From positions 62,001 to 126,000 of the forward strand of contig JAMXBD010001250.1 in the NCBI GenBank assembly GCA_024138025.1: a stretch of 64,000 nucleotides of DNA. Reading direction: 5' to 3'. The translations under genes were made by a program, and so were the position numbers. Below, piece by piece: positions 12,307 through 24,500 of the stretch; the first letter of the stretch is position 1; every line of letters starts with the position of its first letter. The notes under the pieces were generated by a model. That model saw nothing but the letters and a program-made list of their open reading frames with translations. It was not told where the DNA came from and searched no databases. The DNA is from Combretum micranthum. Its lineage: Eukaryota > Streptophyta > Magnoliopsida > Myrtales > Combretaceae.

Positions 12307-15300
12307 CTAAACCCCACGTCTAAGCATCTCATGGTAGCGATCGTAGGAATCTTGTCTCTGCAACCTCATTTGCTGATTGAAATTATTGATGAACGCCTCC
12401 ACCCTCCGGTTCAGCTCGTCCTGACTCAATGATGGCTCCCGCCTGAGCTTTGCTGAACCAGGTGAGGTGTTTAACCCAGACTGCCCATGCATTAGGGGCT
12501 CAGACCTCTGAATCCTGGGAGGGGTGTTCTCATCGTTCTGGCAGGAATAAGAGTCCCAAGTACCGGATTTCTTCAAGTGCCTGTTTAATGGCATCGTGCG
12601 GCCATCTGTTATAGCCTTCCACGTGCTCTCCAGAGTGTCGTGCCTTTTTGGTTTTGATACCCCCAGTGCTCTACCAGCTGGAAAAATAAACACAAAGCAA
12701 ATAATTACAAGTGATATCGACAATGGAACCTCCTTTAAATAATAGAGCAGTAAATTAGCAAAGCAGGAGTCCGAGCAAGTATTTCTCGAAATGCAAATTC
12801 ACAATAGATACATGGAAGCTAGATTGAAACTCAGAAATTCATATCGAGACCAGTTGTGAGACTAATGCTGTGTATAGTAACGATGAAGATGACGGAAAGC
12901 CAAAGAAATCGGTGGAAGTTTGATGTTTGGATCGTCAAAATGTAAAGAAAAAGAAGAGAAGTGGGAAGAAAGAAAGGGAAAGAAATGAGGAGAATGGTTT
13001 ACCATGACAAAAATACACTTGGAAATTGTTACATAATAAATATAATAACTCATTATATATCTATAATCTTAAACTTTTAGATTAGATAGATGTAATACTA
13101 ACCTTAATAAATAAAAAGTAAAGTAAAAAATACCGGATACTTTAATCTATCCATATTGATATTTTAATCTATTTATATGAATATTTCATCTCTTTTCCTT
13201 TCATTTCCATACTCACAAGCAAAACAAAAAATATAATCTTCCTTTCATTTTGTTTCTTTTCCTTTCTTTTATTTTCATTTAATTTCTTTTTTCTTTCCCT
13301 CGATTTCCTTATTAAACCTAATCGCCTAACACAACGCTGTGCTAGCCAACGCGAAAGCGAAATGAAAGCTGGGTAAGTGAGTGGAAAGCTGTGGAAAACT
13401 CATGTGTGGTACGATGGAAATCAAAGTAGTACATTGGAAATTGGATGAATTGTTGCCATTTTAACCTCCCTTCTTTTTCTTAGGGGAAATGTGAACGATA
13501 GGATGAAATTTCCATTCTCTCGTTGATAAGTGGAGAATAAAAATCAGGTAGAAGGATAATTTTAATTATCACTAACTTTATTTCTCTTATTTTCGTTTCA
13601 TTTACTTCATAAAATATCAAATATAAAATAAACATTCTATCTATTTGCATTTCCACTCATTTCGACTTTCACTCTTTATTTTCTAATCCTTTAGAATAAT
13701 AATTTCCATTTTTAACAAAGTTGCCAAACACAAGGTAAACTAAACGCATAAAAGTTCAACTTCTCAACCTTGAATGCTTTCAATTTATCTTTTCTTAAGG
13801 AGTTCAAACTCAAGTAGAAAAAATTCAGTTCATTCCTAGTAGAAGAAGACACAAGCGAGCTCATTCCAAATCAAATTCAACACCAAGACGAAATGACGAA
13901 TTATATTCCTAAGAGGACAAAAAAATTGTTTTATCTTGAACAAACCGACTAAATTCTTGAGTGAATATAGGAGTTCATGGTAAAATATAAAAGACCATTT
14001 TAAGATTTTGACAGAGTTGGTTTATGGCTTAGTAGATTGGCAATCAGGTCCTCTTCTCCAAATAACACGACCTATTTTCCATGGGAAGATATCAGTCACC
14101 TTCATTAAAATTACCCCACACCATAAGCGCCACCAAACAGCCCCTCGATTAACTTTGCCATCACATCATCATAAACCCTGTGTCTACACCACCACACAAC
14201 TATCACGGCCACCGCATTTACACCGCCAACACCTCCACCGTATACTTACCGCACTGTATCTACAACACCACTAGCACCCTGGAACATCAATACTACCACT
14301 GCCACCACTATTACTACTCCCACCGTTATTACATCACCGACATCACTCTGAACCTTATAAGGCACCGACCCCTGCCTGTTATCCCTACACCACCACTATT
14401 ATCGTTGCTGCCACTATAACTTTACAGGCATCCTCAACCACCGGCCACCGCCAATCTACCATCCACAAACAACTACTGTGACGACTCAAAACTCTGTATC
14501 CACACAGATATTCTCCACTTATTGTAGTTCCAACCGCTTCATAGGAGGTTATTCTTTTCAGGAGTAGTCTATCCAAAAATTTCGAAAAATTCCAAACCAT
14601 TACATTAAAAGCATCTGCATAGAATTCCTTCGTGTTCTATTGAGGATATTTGGATATACCCGCAACAATAATCGTCACTAGCCCACATCGCTGCAGTTGT
14701 CACGATACAGGGTGGTCGCAATGATAATAGTGACAGTGGTAGTTTTTATTTTATTTTCACATAGTGCAATGCCAGTAATACAATAAAATAATGAAATATG
14801 TAGTTACAAGCATAGGACACCTGTAATTAGTTCTTATATCTACTTTATGATAATTGATAGTGTTTAATAATTATATATAGTAAACAGAAACAAATATAAT
14901 ATCATTTTCTGCAGAACAAAGACAAACACATCAAGATAAAACTAAGAAACTAACTCTAGTTTAGAGTGCTATACCTTCCGGGCTATATTTGATTGCTTTA
15001 CGAGCAAACCTAGCAGAAGCCGGCGGCTTTTCTCCCCCTCCCTCTCCCTCCCTCCTCCGGGTTCAGCTTCTCAAACACGAACTCCATACTCTCATTCGGT
15101 GCCGGTACCCTAACTTTGGCCGACTTAGATGACACCACTGTATCTTCACGTTTCACCACCTCCACCTCATCGACTTCCACCACTTTCTCCTTCTTTTTTT
15201 TCACAATCTTCTTCCTCTCCGTCTTTTCTTCACTCTCAAAGACTCTAGCTTCCAACTTCCTATACACATCACTATCACTTCCCCACAGGCTCTCCTCGTC

Positions 15301-15588
15301 CTCAGTCAACACCACGCCACTGTTCTCCAGTGTTTCCGCCTTCGTATCGACGGTCTTGAGCTGAAGCTTTGAAGAAGCGAAGATGGAGATGATTATGAAG
15401 TTAATGAGGAGGTAGACACACGGCGGTTTCAGCCATGGAATTAGGACGGCGTAGAGAGAAGGAAGTTCGGAGACGAAGAAAGTCTGAACCGCTGGGAGAG
15501 AGAGTTTCGTTGCTATAGCGAGAGAGAATAGACATGTTGAAGAGAGTAATACTTTAAAATAAAGGTTCAACGTAGAGAAGATTGCCAT
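12307..15588 (-). CDS. DUF4408/DUF761 (cotton-fibre-like) protein gene, two exons, frameshift in exon 1
   Basis: Exon 1 is 14975-15588 and exon 2 is 12307-12677. Exon 1 starts with ATG at 15588 and encodes two or three hydrophobic helices in the first ~75 residues (DUF4408), an acidic/lysine-rich middle, then a conserved EFVFEKLNP block. Exon 2 encodes KPKRHDTLESTWK, MPLNRHLKKS and the C-terminal DUF761 signature (SLSQDELNRRVEAFI...NQQMRLQRQ) before TAG. Splice sites are strong (CGGAAG|GTATAG and TTTTCCAG|CTGG). The frame that joins properly to exon 2 (GEKPPASARFARKAIKYSPE) is +1 from the upstream frame, which instead stops at TAG about 12 codons after the EFVFEKLNP block. One extra G in the GGGGG run at 15034-15038 would explain it. 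Family function is largely unknown; membrane association is inferred from the helices. Either a recent null allele or a sequence error. Confidence 0.85.
13027..13109 (+). repeat. Solo or relict LTR of the 83-bp TRIM family
   Basis: It matches the LTRs at 7100-7182 and 7305-7387 along its length (TGTTA..ATAAATATAATAA, CTTTTAGATTAGAT, ACTAACCTTAA). Its 3' end is degenerate (AATA instead of AACA) and no second LTR follows. It sits in the DUF4408/DUF761 intron, on the strand opposite to the gene. Confidence 0.6.
14165..14420. repeat. Degenerate CAC/ACC triplet-rich tract in the intron
   Basis: About 250 bp dominated by CAC, ACC and CAT triplets (for example ACACCACCACACAACTATCACGG and TACCACTGCCACCACTATTAC). 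It stands out against the AT-rich intron. It leaves frames open on the plus strand but these are low-complexity His/Thr/Tyr runs with no protein likeness. Confidence 0.6.
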
Positions 15589-15625
15589 TTTTCAAATTTC
15601 AAGTGCTAAAGAGTGCAATTTCCGT

Positions 15626-15636
15626 GCATATATAGA
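15626..15636 (-). promoter_or_regulatory. TATA box of the DUF4408/DUF761 gene
   Basis: On the minus strand the sequence reads CTATATATGC about 40 bases before the ATG at 15588. A start site ~30 bases downstream would leave a very short leader of about 10-15 bases. Confidence 0.6.
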
Positions 15637-15734
15637 GGAACCAACCTTGGTGCTGTGCTGGAGGAAGAAGATGAAGGAATGGCCGTTGGATTGGTATGAT
15701 TCAATCTGGAAGGTTGGATCTGAGGATGAGTTGG

Positions 15735-15880
15735 TTTAAGATGCCACGTAGCGTGTGGTGACATCAGCATAGGCTTTTGAAAAAGCGCGAAAATACTATT
15801 TATGTGTACAGGAAGAGTTGGGTGACACACGAGCATGGAGAGTCATAAGGTTATCCACACGTGGGCACTGTGGATACGTG
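15735..15880 (-). promoter_or_regulatory. Cluster of ACGT-core elements upstream of the DUF4408/DUF761 gene
   Basis: A perfect G-box/ABRE core CACGTG lies at 15858-15863 (context CCACACGTGGGC), with CCACGTAG near 15743 and ATACGTGT near 15874. Three ACGT cores in 150 bp of proximal promoter suggest bZIP or bHLH control, for instance by abscisic acid or light; this is inference from motifs. Confidence 0.45.
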
Positions 15881-15900
15881 TTGGTTATGTTGGACACCGC

Positions 15901-17850
15901 CCAGTGGACGGAAAAATAGATCGGCGGTATTAAAATAACTATTTTTTACGATACGCTTTACTAAAGATATACTGTATAAGCAAAAAATAAAAATAAAAAA
16001 AGAGGTTTGCTATTCCAAGTTTACATTTTTATTGTGTTTCTATAGATAAATATTTAATATGTTTATTTTCAGTAACATGAGGGAGACAGCAAATTTTGAT
16101 CTATATAAGTAAGTAAATCTACATGCGACACATATATAATATCTTATATGATTCTATAATCTTATTTAATACATATTCAATAAAAGATATTGTTAAAAAT
16201 AAATGGTCCAAGAATGACTTATTTTTCACTTGGTGGAAGATATGTTCAAAGGAAAATTATAATTCATGCGGTGATTATAGATTTATAATAGGATGAGTCT
16301 CATAGTGTTGAGTTTTATTCTACTTCAATTCCTGTATAGGAAAAGAATAAGTAAATAAATAAAATAAAATCAGATATAAATATGCAATTCCTAAAGACGG
16401 CCATAACTTGCAATATAATGTTAATTACCAATTACTCGTTTGATTTATTATAATAATTTTATCAGAGTCCTGATTGTTATGAATAGGTATTTCAGTATTT
16501 TAGTTGATTGTAATTTACCAATAATGATTCAATATTAGAATTGCTTTTTTCTAGAATATTCTCATTAAAAGAAATTATAATTTAAAATTCAATTATAATT
16601 TTGTTATATTTTTCAATAATAAAAATTTATTACAATTTTATTCATTCTTTTTCTGAATCCAAATCACGATACGATAAAAAAAACATGGGTTTCAATTCAA
16701 TTGTCGCTGCCAATTAGGCTGTGGTAGTGCGTAATCTGTAGTTAAGTATCTCATTAGGGGTTTAAGCTCCTAAGATAATGCCATGATCCGTGATAGTAAC
16801 TAGAATTAAAAACCATCTGAATTTTTCATTGTCCAAAAAAAAAAAAGATTCATCTATTATATTATCCCAAAAAATATTTTTTGAATATTATACGTTATAG
16901 TAATAGGTAAAGATCAATCATGTTTGAACTAGTAATAATAATAATAATATATATTAAAATTTTACTTATATTTACTTACGACTTATACATGCATATATAT
17001 ATACGAATTTTCCTGAGTCTCCGATAGCCAGCGATGTCGATTTTACGATTGATCCAAATACCATTATCTTCGATGATTTTTGTTAACTCATGCAATGAAG
17101 GCTGTTGAACTTTTTCTTCTTTTCCAGAAGAAAAACGTTTAGACTTCGCTATTTTGGAATAAATATATTTAAAAGTAATATAAAAAATTGAAAAAAAAAA
17201 CATAAAGAAAAAGATCTAAATCCCATCAAAATTTTTTGTATTTGAATGTAGAAAAATTCTATTGTCCTATAATGGTTACAACGGGATTAATCCCTTCGCA
17301 TAAAAAAAAGGTTTAGATCAAACCCTTGAAATCTTTTTTTTACTAATTTTTATATAATCTATTTAATTTTCATATGAGTAGCAGTAGGTCCCGTGACGGT
17401 ACCTTAGAAGTTTTCTTGAATATAATAAATTGTTTACAATTTAAATTATTCATTTAAATCCTGTATGAACTTTTTTAAAACCTTATTAAATAAATCTCTA
17501 AATTTCTTTATGACTTTGAAAAGGTTGACGCAATATTTACTACTTTTAACTCATTAGATAAACATATTAGAGAAACTACTAGATCAAACTTATAAATATG
17601 TTTAGATATCTTTAATAAGAGTTGGAACTTTCATAAGAGCTCACCTTGTTGTTAATGCTGCAAGGCTGAAAAAAACAAAACAAAACTTGATAGCTTAGTT
17701 AAAGCAAACAAGACTGAAATGAATTTTAACACAAATGTAAAACATTTATTTCTTCGTGTTTTAATTTTTTACTTAATTGCAAAATGTTCTAACTCTTTAA
17801 TTGCCAATTTGATAACCCTTAAAGCCTAGTATACCATTTTTATCACTATA
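15901..17850. other. AT-rich intergenic DNA, nothing firmly recognised
   Basis: It contains an (AAT)n microsatellite near 16931-16950 and several short inverted AT tracts. A 75-codon minus-strand frame at 16976-17203 is not recognisable. No mobile-element ends were identified. Confidence 0.4.
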
Positions 17851-18680
17851 TAGGGATGCAATCAGGGAGATTATTATAAGATTTCGAATCTATCAGATCC
17901 ATTAAAAACCCTATAGGGTTTAGGTTTTAAGGTTAAGTTTGTATATATAGTAAAAATCCTATAAGGTTATAGGATCGGGTATTATAATTTAAAAAAAAAT
18001 AAATAAATTACTAAAGAAGCAAGGAGAAAAAAGGAAACATGAAGGAATTATCATCTTTTTTACCTCCCAATGATGTTTTTTTTCTTTTATGTCCATTAGA
18101 CTAGTTAAGGATTTTATAACTTTTTATTAAATTTTATTCAAGTCGTGTTTGCTATAAAGATTAATATCATTTGCTATCTGTTGTATTTTAGTCCTAGGCT
18201 CCCAACACAAGATTTAATTTAACCATATTTTTAATATATTACATAGTAACAAAAGTAATATATTTATGTGCTTAAATTTTGTATAATGAATGCCGTCTAT
18301 AATATTTTCTATCAATTCCCCATGTATCTTTTTCATTTTTCAATTTATAAGATACTTGTATTAGAGGCATCTGCTTTTTAAATTTATTTAAAATTTGAAA
18401 ATAACTTGAAAAAAATAAAGGTTATGAGATTAAGTTTCGAGTTCTAAATCAAACCCTGTAAGCTGAGTTTAAATATAGTATTAAAATTTGAAAATAACTT
18501 GAAAAAAATAAGGTTATGGGATCAAATTTCGAGTTCTAAATCAAACCCTATAGGCTAAGTTTAAGTATAGTATTAAAATCCTACAAGGTTATAAGGTCAG
18601 GTTTGATAGACCTGATAGGATAGTGGGTCAAGTTTCAGGTTTATATGATCCGTCCAAAACCTGATCCAGTTACATCCCTA
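17851..18680. mobile_element. Non-autonomous hAT-type element, 830 bp, with 8-bp target duplication
   Basis: The left end reads TAGGGATGCAATCAGG and the right end, inverted, reads TAGGGATGTAACTGGATCAGG, a terminal inverted repeat with the TAGGGATG start common in plant hAT elements. Flanking 8-mers TCACTATA (17843-17850) and CCACTATA (18681-18688) match at seven of eight bases, the duplication length expected for hAT. There is no transposase frame inside, so it depends on another element in trans. The interior has repeated CCTATAGGGTTTA/CCTATAAGGTTATAGG-like motifs and a 93-bp tandem duplication. Confidence 0.8.
18390..18575. repeat. 93-bp imperfect tandem duplication inside the hAT element
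   Basis: 18390-18482 and 18483-18575 share AAAATTTGAAAATAACTTG, TTCGAGTTCTAAATCAAACC and GTTTAA.TATAGTATT in the same order with a few changes. Confidence 0.8.
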
Positions 18681-20666
18681 CCACTATACCCATCGTATAG
18701 TTAACCAAGCAGGAAAGGGAATTGAATTTAATCTATTAAGAAAGCGGTATTTATATTATTACATGATAACATTTTTTAAACCATAAAATTGTTTAAAATA
18801 ATGGTACATTAACATTTAAAAAATTATAGTTTTATTTTAATAAAGGCTTAATATATAATTTGATACTTAAACATTATATAAAAATTTAATTTAAATTTTA
18901 ATTTTAAAATAATTTATTTAATATTTAATTAAACTTTTCGTGGTTATTTTACTTTTTTATGATCCAATATTTTAGACCTTAATATTGAGGATTTGATTTT
19001 TTTTTTATTGTTTTGATATCTTATTTTTATTATTATCAAATTAATATTTATTAAAAAAATAAATATAAATAAAATATAAATACATATTAGATATGAATAA
19101 AAATAAAATGACCCGAATAAACTGTTATTTAACCTTAAAAAAAGTTCAACTTTGAAGGTGAAAAGAAAAGTTATGAAAGGACCGATCTTTCGTAAGATCG
19201 GTGCTTCACCAAAAAGTAGCTTTTTCTTGATAAGACCATGGACCAAGCAGGGTTTGATGGGGGCTGATGAAGAGGTGGGTTTAGGAACATAACATCCAAC
19301 GAAACAAGTCCCATCGTAGGTTCTTAGTTCAAGAACACTTTGCCTCACGTAAACCAATGTCATAAAGTTGGACTTGGACATTCATTTTCCAGCCCGTAAG
19401 CTATGCATATATTGACTTTGCAGGCTACGATGAAAAAAAAATAAATAAATAACCTTGCATTATCTTATATATCCTTTTTTATCCTTTTTTTTTTTTTTGC
19501 CAGTGCATTATCTTATATATCGTTATGACAGTATCGGTGGATTTGGCTTCTGTCGTAGTCGTTCGATTTGGTTTTAAGGATAAAAACTAAATTTAAAATC
19601 AATTTTTGAGTTCGGTTGTTTCATTGTATTTACATCGTTTTAAAGTACATGTTTATAAAAAAAACGGACATCATTATATATAGATATTATCAATTAAATC
19701 AGATATAAATAAAATATAAATATAAATTAAATATAAATAACATATAGATAAAAATAAAATAATTTAAACAGACCTATATGTCATTCTTCTTCATCTTAAT
19801 TTTACATTGTAAATAGGGAAAAAAAATACAAAAATAATAATAATAATAAAACTACAGATGAATATAGTCCAATTGATATATCTATATATATATATATATA
19901 TATATGGTATTCATCACCATGGAATTGAACTTTTAATATTTTTTCAACAATCAGGATGAATCTGTTTAAAACATGTTTAATTTAGATGTACCCGTTGCCT
20001 ACTATGAGCTAATATATATATACATATACATACATATATAACGAATTTGATATATTAAGTGAACTGGAAGGCAGATGACATATTTCCTGGCATGCCAACG
20101 AGTGCAAAATAAAATTTTAATATATTTATTATGGCCTTCGTAAACTAAACGCGTCGCACTGTCGCAGCCTTGCCTCCCAGGCATTTTGGGAGACAGCCAG
20201 GCACCAGATTTTTCCGTACTCAGCAATTGCCCCTAAGCGTGTACAAATTCAGGGAACAGAGATTTTTTTTTTAATAATGCTTCGTGTTATATAGATATAG
20301 CAAATAAATATTAAAAAAAATTATACATATAATAAATTGGATAGTTTTTAAGTAATTATATTTTTTTTTTATGTATTATATATATTAATATTTTTCATCC
20401 TGAAAAACTTTTATTCTAATTTAACTATGGGAGTGTTTTAGGAGCAAATTGAGTGGATGCTCCATAAAGTTTTTTTGCCCCCCTGCCTTGTGTTATATTG
20501 ATTAATTATATTAAAATATTTGTGAGTATTTCAAGTGCATGTATTCTAAACACAGGATAGCAAAACTTTCATATCTCATTGTATATTTATTTTTCTTAAG
20601 ATATATAAATCTGTTATATCTCTTAAATATAGATAGTGAAACTCTAATCATAGAAGAGTCTTTTGG
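18681..20666. other. AT-rich intergenic DNA with simple repeats
   Basis: It contains a small perfect hairpin at 19181-19202 (ACCGATCTT/AAGATCGGT, 4-base loop), a short duplication of GCATTATCTTATATATC around 19456 and 19505, an (AAT)n run near 19838 and a (TA)n run at 19882-19905. A 145-codon minus-strand frame at 18944-19381 has a non-repetitive first half but no family I recognise. Confidence 0.4.
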
Positions 20667-21043
20667 TGTAATAGCTCGGAGTTTGTCAAAATTCTAAAGT
20701 TAAGAGTGCACTGAAAGAGCAATCTTAGGATGGATGATCCTCTGGGAAGTACTGACCCAAAAGATAAACTATGCGGCGTATGACCAAAGTGAACAATACC
20801 TTAGTAGGCAAAGTTCGAGGCGTTACAAGTGGTATCAGAGAAGTTCACCAACCGGAAGTGAAGGAGTGTGTCCTCAATGTAATGGCTTGGAGTTTATCGA
20901 AACTCCAAAGTTAAGTGTACTCTGGGTAGAGCAATCTCAAGATAGGTGACCTCCTGAGAAACATTGGCACCAAAAGGACAAAACCATGTGTCATGTGTCC
21001 AAAGCGGACAATACCTCAGTAGGCGGAGTTCTAGAGCATTACA
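20667..21043 (+). mobile_element. Cassandra-type TRIM retrotransposon with 5S-rRNA-like LTRs
   Basis: Two LTR-like repeats, 20667-20827 and 20878-21043, both start TGTAAT and end ATTACA/GTTACA. Between them lie a Met-tRNA primer site (TGGTATCAGAG at 20830-20840) and a short purine-rich stretch. Each LTR carries the 3' half of a 5S rRNA gene in diverged form, seen as (A)AAGTTAAG.GT.C, AGGATGGATGATCCTCTGGGAAGT (first copy) and AGATAGGTGACCTCCTGAGAAA (second copy). This arrangement defines Cassandra elements. The copies differ at many sites and no 5-bp target duplication is evident, so the insertion is old. It has no coding capacity. Confidence 0.85.
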
Positions 21044-21144
21044 AAATCAATATTACAAATGTAGAAATTTTTCATTTTTAGCCTCGTTGCAAAAAGAATA
21101 TTTACGTGAATCAAATTTCTACAAATCTGATTATAAATTATATA

Positions 21145-21410
21145 AAGGTTAATGTCATAAATAGTATTTGAACTTTGACAAAATATATGATTATGTATCT
21201 AAACTTTGAAATTGATCAATTTAATATATAAACTTTGAAATTGATTATTTCAATACCTAAAAAAACTTGTCATGGACGTCAATAGTACTTCTATGATATT
21301 GGATTACATACATAATAAGATTTTTTAGGTACTGAATTGATCAATTTCAAAATTTAACCACTTAATTGCATATTTTACCAAAATTTGGGTACCATTTATG
21401 ACATTTACCT
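21145..21410. mobile_element. MITE, family A, copy 1 (GGTTAATGTCA ends)
   Basis: Terminal inverted repeats AGGTTAATGTCATAAATAGTA and, inverted, AGGTAAATGTCATAAATGGTA bound ~266 bp. The body has the repeated phrase AACTTTGAAATTGATCAATTT in both orientations, so the element is nearly palindromic. ATTATATA occurs on both sides (21137-21144, 21411-21418) and may be the target duplication, although the AT-rich context weakens this. Two relatives lie at 29651-29975 and 48027-48270. Such GGTTAATGTCA elements are usually grouped with Mutator-like MITEs; that assignment is from memory. Confidence 0.75.
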
Positions 21411-21518
21411 ATTATATAATATATCGCAAGTGATATACATTTTGGCAACGTACTAACAGCAAAAATTGGTACACTTGTAACATGTGAAATAATGCACTAT
21501 TTAGACGTGATGATAGAC

Positions 21519-24500
21519 TAGAGGTGGACACGGATTGGTTTGGTTTTTTTTCCTCTTAAACCAAACCATTAAATTACGGTTTGGATCGGATTGAAAATTT
21601 TTTAAACCATTAAATAGCGGTTTGGTTCAGTTTGGATTGCGGATTGAATTTTTAGTACATATCAATAGCTAATATTCCAAACACATCATCATCAATGGTT
21701 CAACACGAAATAAGTATAATAAATTGTTTTTGAGACTTTTAAACATATAACCTAATGCCACTTTTCAAATGTTATTTTATTCATCCAAAGTTTTTTTCTA
21801 ATTCATAATTTAGAAACATTGTGCCAACTTACTTAGTGCATGTTGCTATAAAACATAATGGTCTCAACAGTACACTTTTGGGACCAGCCAACTTACCCAT
21901 ACGTTAAGGTAAACTGACATTTGGATAATAATAATTCTAAATATGTCATTTTGTCACCACATTAAAGTAAACTAACCACATTCATCAAAAAGCGAACTGA
22001 CCATTAGAGAATTGGATTTGCCTACATCCTACAGATTGACTTTGTGATCATCTCCGCCAGTAAGGAAAAATCGACATGCATTCTTTCCAATATTGACACA
22101 GTTAACATTACCAGAATGAGCAACAAACTCCTTTGCACATCCTCTCAGTCAAGGAAGAAAACAAAACCCCAAGAGAACCTAGTTTTCAACTCTCAGTAAA
22201 ACAATTTAATACAAATTTAACAATATTCAAATTCTGTATTGCTTCAACAATCCATAGGCTATCAAATTGATGAAATCATCATATAACACCACAAGCACAA
22301 TGCTACATCAATTGAATCATCCATAAACTTCAATCGCTATCTCATCTTTCGACGCTTCCTCTTAAGTCTTCTCATTCACTTCTTCTTCCATTGCAAAGCA
22401 AAACAAAATAATACACTAATAAGTGAAAATATTGAGAAATCAAATAAAACATTAATTAATTAATTATAAAGATGAAATTCCATTTTCTCCTTTACTATTC
22501 ATCATATTTCTAGTAGCAAAGAGAATGAAATTTAAAGTTTAAGAATGAAGTTCAATAAATCTTTTCAAGCAATATAAATGGAAAAAAAATACATTACCTT
22601 CACTCAGTCATCAATATTAAGAGCAGCAAGAGTTGGATCCATTAAAGTAGTACCAGTACTATCAACAAAGCCCTCTTCTGTAAGGATACAAGATAAATCT
22701 ATAAGCCAACAAATATATGAAAGAGAAAACCAATATATATATATATATATATTACATATATATCACATACCTTGTTCTATTTCTTCAAGTTCCTCAATGT
22801 CTTCCTCATAGTTTTTCAAAGTTATAGATGCTTTAAGCCAATCTTGCCCACAAACAAAAGCCTCTACCATGGTTGGAGTTAAAGAACTCTGAAAGACATC
22901 AAGCACTTGTCCACTTGTGCTAAAAGCACTCTCTGATGCGACAGTCGATATAGGAATGGCTAGAACATTCTTTGCCATCATTGCTAAAATAGGATATTTA
23001 GATGAATGTTTCCTCTACCAATCCAACACATCAAACGGCTTACCCTCTATAAATGCTTCTCGCTCTTCTCCCAAGTATCTATCCAATTCACTTTTTTCTA
23101 CTAATGATTGCTCTCCCGCTAGTTCCATGAAAATAGAGATATGTGATTTAGGTTGTTCTTCATTTTCTTTATCATGGGATCGATTGTTTTTCTTCTTTTT
23201 AGACCTACTAGCAGACTCATAATGAGCAAACATACCATAAAGCGCATAATGGATTTTTCCCATCGATTGATTTGCAATTTCATCATCATAAACATTTTTC
23301 ACCATCCATTCAACAAAAAATAATTTTTGTCTACGATCCAACACACCAGCAACAAACAAGAGTACATTAGTGTTATTAATGTTGCTCCAATATTTATCAT
23401 GCTTTTTCTTCATCCTCTTAGCCATCATATAAAGTGATGGATGATCACTTTTAAGTCTTTGCTTGATTTCATAACCAATCCCTAAAATTTTATCAACAAA
23501 ATTGTTACATGTGACATAAAGAGAGCCAAATATGTCTACTGTAGCATCATAAAAATACTTCAAAATTGGCAAAATGTTACGTGCATGATCTCAATCTTCT
23601 TCAGTAGGAACTCCCTTCATTTTATCCTTTTGAAGTTCCTGACCAAACTTTTCATCCTCAACATCTAGCAATTTAAAAGCCTTCTGAAATTTAATAGTTG
23701 TCTCCAACATCAAGTATGTGGAGTTCCATCTTGTCTCAACATCTAAACACAAAAGGCTTTTGCTTTCAATCCCTTCTTTTATAGCACACCTCTTAAACCT
23801 AGCCATTCTACTAGGGGACAGTCTCATATATCTAACAACAGATCGAATTCTAAAAATAGAATCATCAATATCTTTCAAGTCCTCTTTCACAGTCAAACTC
23901 AATATGTGAGCACAACATCTCATGTAAAGAAATTCACCTTTCATGATTAATGTATTCCAAGATTGAAATTTCTTTTTCAAATATTGAATGCCTACATCAT
24001 TTGAACTAGCATTGTCAACAGTAATGGTAAGTATCTTAGTAAGGCCCCAACTAGCAAGACATTTCTCAACAGTCTTTTCAATGATCTCACCAGAATGGCC
24101 AATAATTTGACAAAAATTGATAATTCTTTTATGCAAATTCCACTCATTGTCAATGAAGTGACATGTTAAATACATATAGTATAGATTTTGATTAGAAGTC
24201 CATGTGTCTGTAGTTAAACAAACTCTAGGAGCATGTGATTGAAAATATCTTCTCAATTTTACCCTTTCTTCCCTAAATAATCCCAAGCATTCACGTGTCA
24301 ATGTTCTACATGAAGGAAGACTAAACTTTGGTTGCACCACTTCTAAAAACATACGAAATTCTTCATGTTCAACTAACTTAAGTGGTAATTCAGCAATAAC
24401 AAACATTCTAGCAAGTCTCCTTCGACATAGATCTTGACCAAATCTAGTAATCAAGCTTCCACTAGCTCCTTTACTTTCAATAATACCTGGAAGAGTCTTG

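Noticed and set aside
14008..14419. Plus-strand His/Thr/Tyr-rich frames
   Set aside because: Products of CAC/ACC triplet repetition within an intron; no protein features.
16976..17203. 75-codon minus-strand frame (HELTKIIEDNGIWINRKI) that looked organelle-like
   Set aside because: I could not match it to any plastid or mitochondrial gene, and the flanks show no organelle gene order.
18944..19381. 145-codon minus-strand open frame
   Set aside because: The second half is AT-rich low complexity and the first half (MSKSNFMTLVYVRQ...) matches no family I know; no promoter or splice context supports it.
20734..21152. Two plus-strand frames over the Cassandra element
   Set aside because: They are chance frames across 5S-like LTR sequence.
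22917..23909. Plus-strand frames of 101 and 63 codons inside the hAT element
   Set aside because: They are antisense shadows of the transposase.
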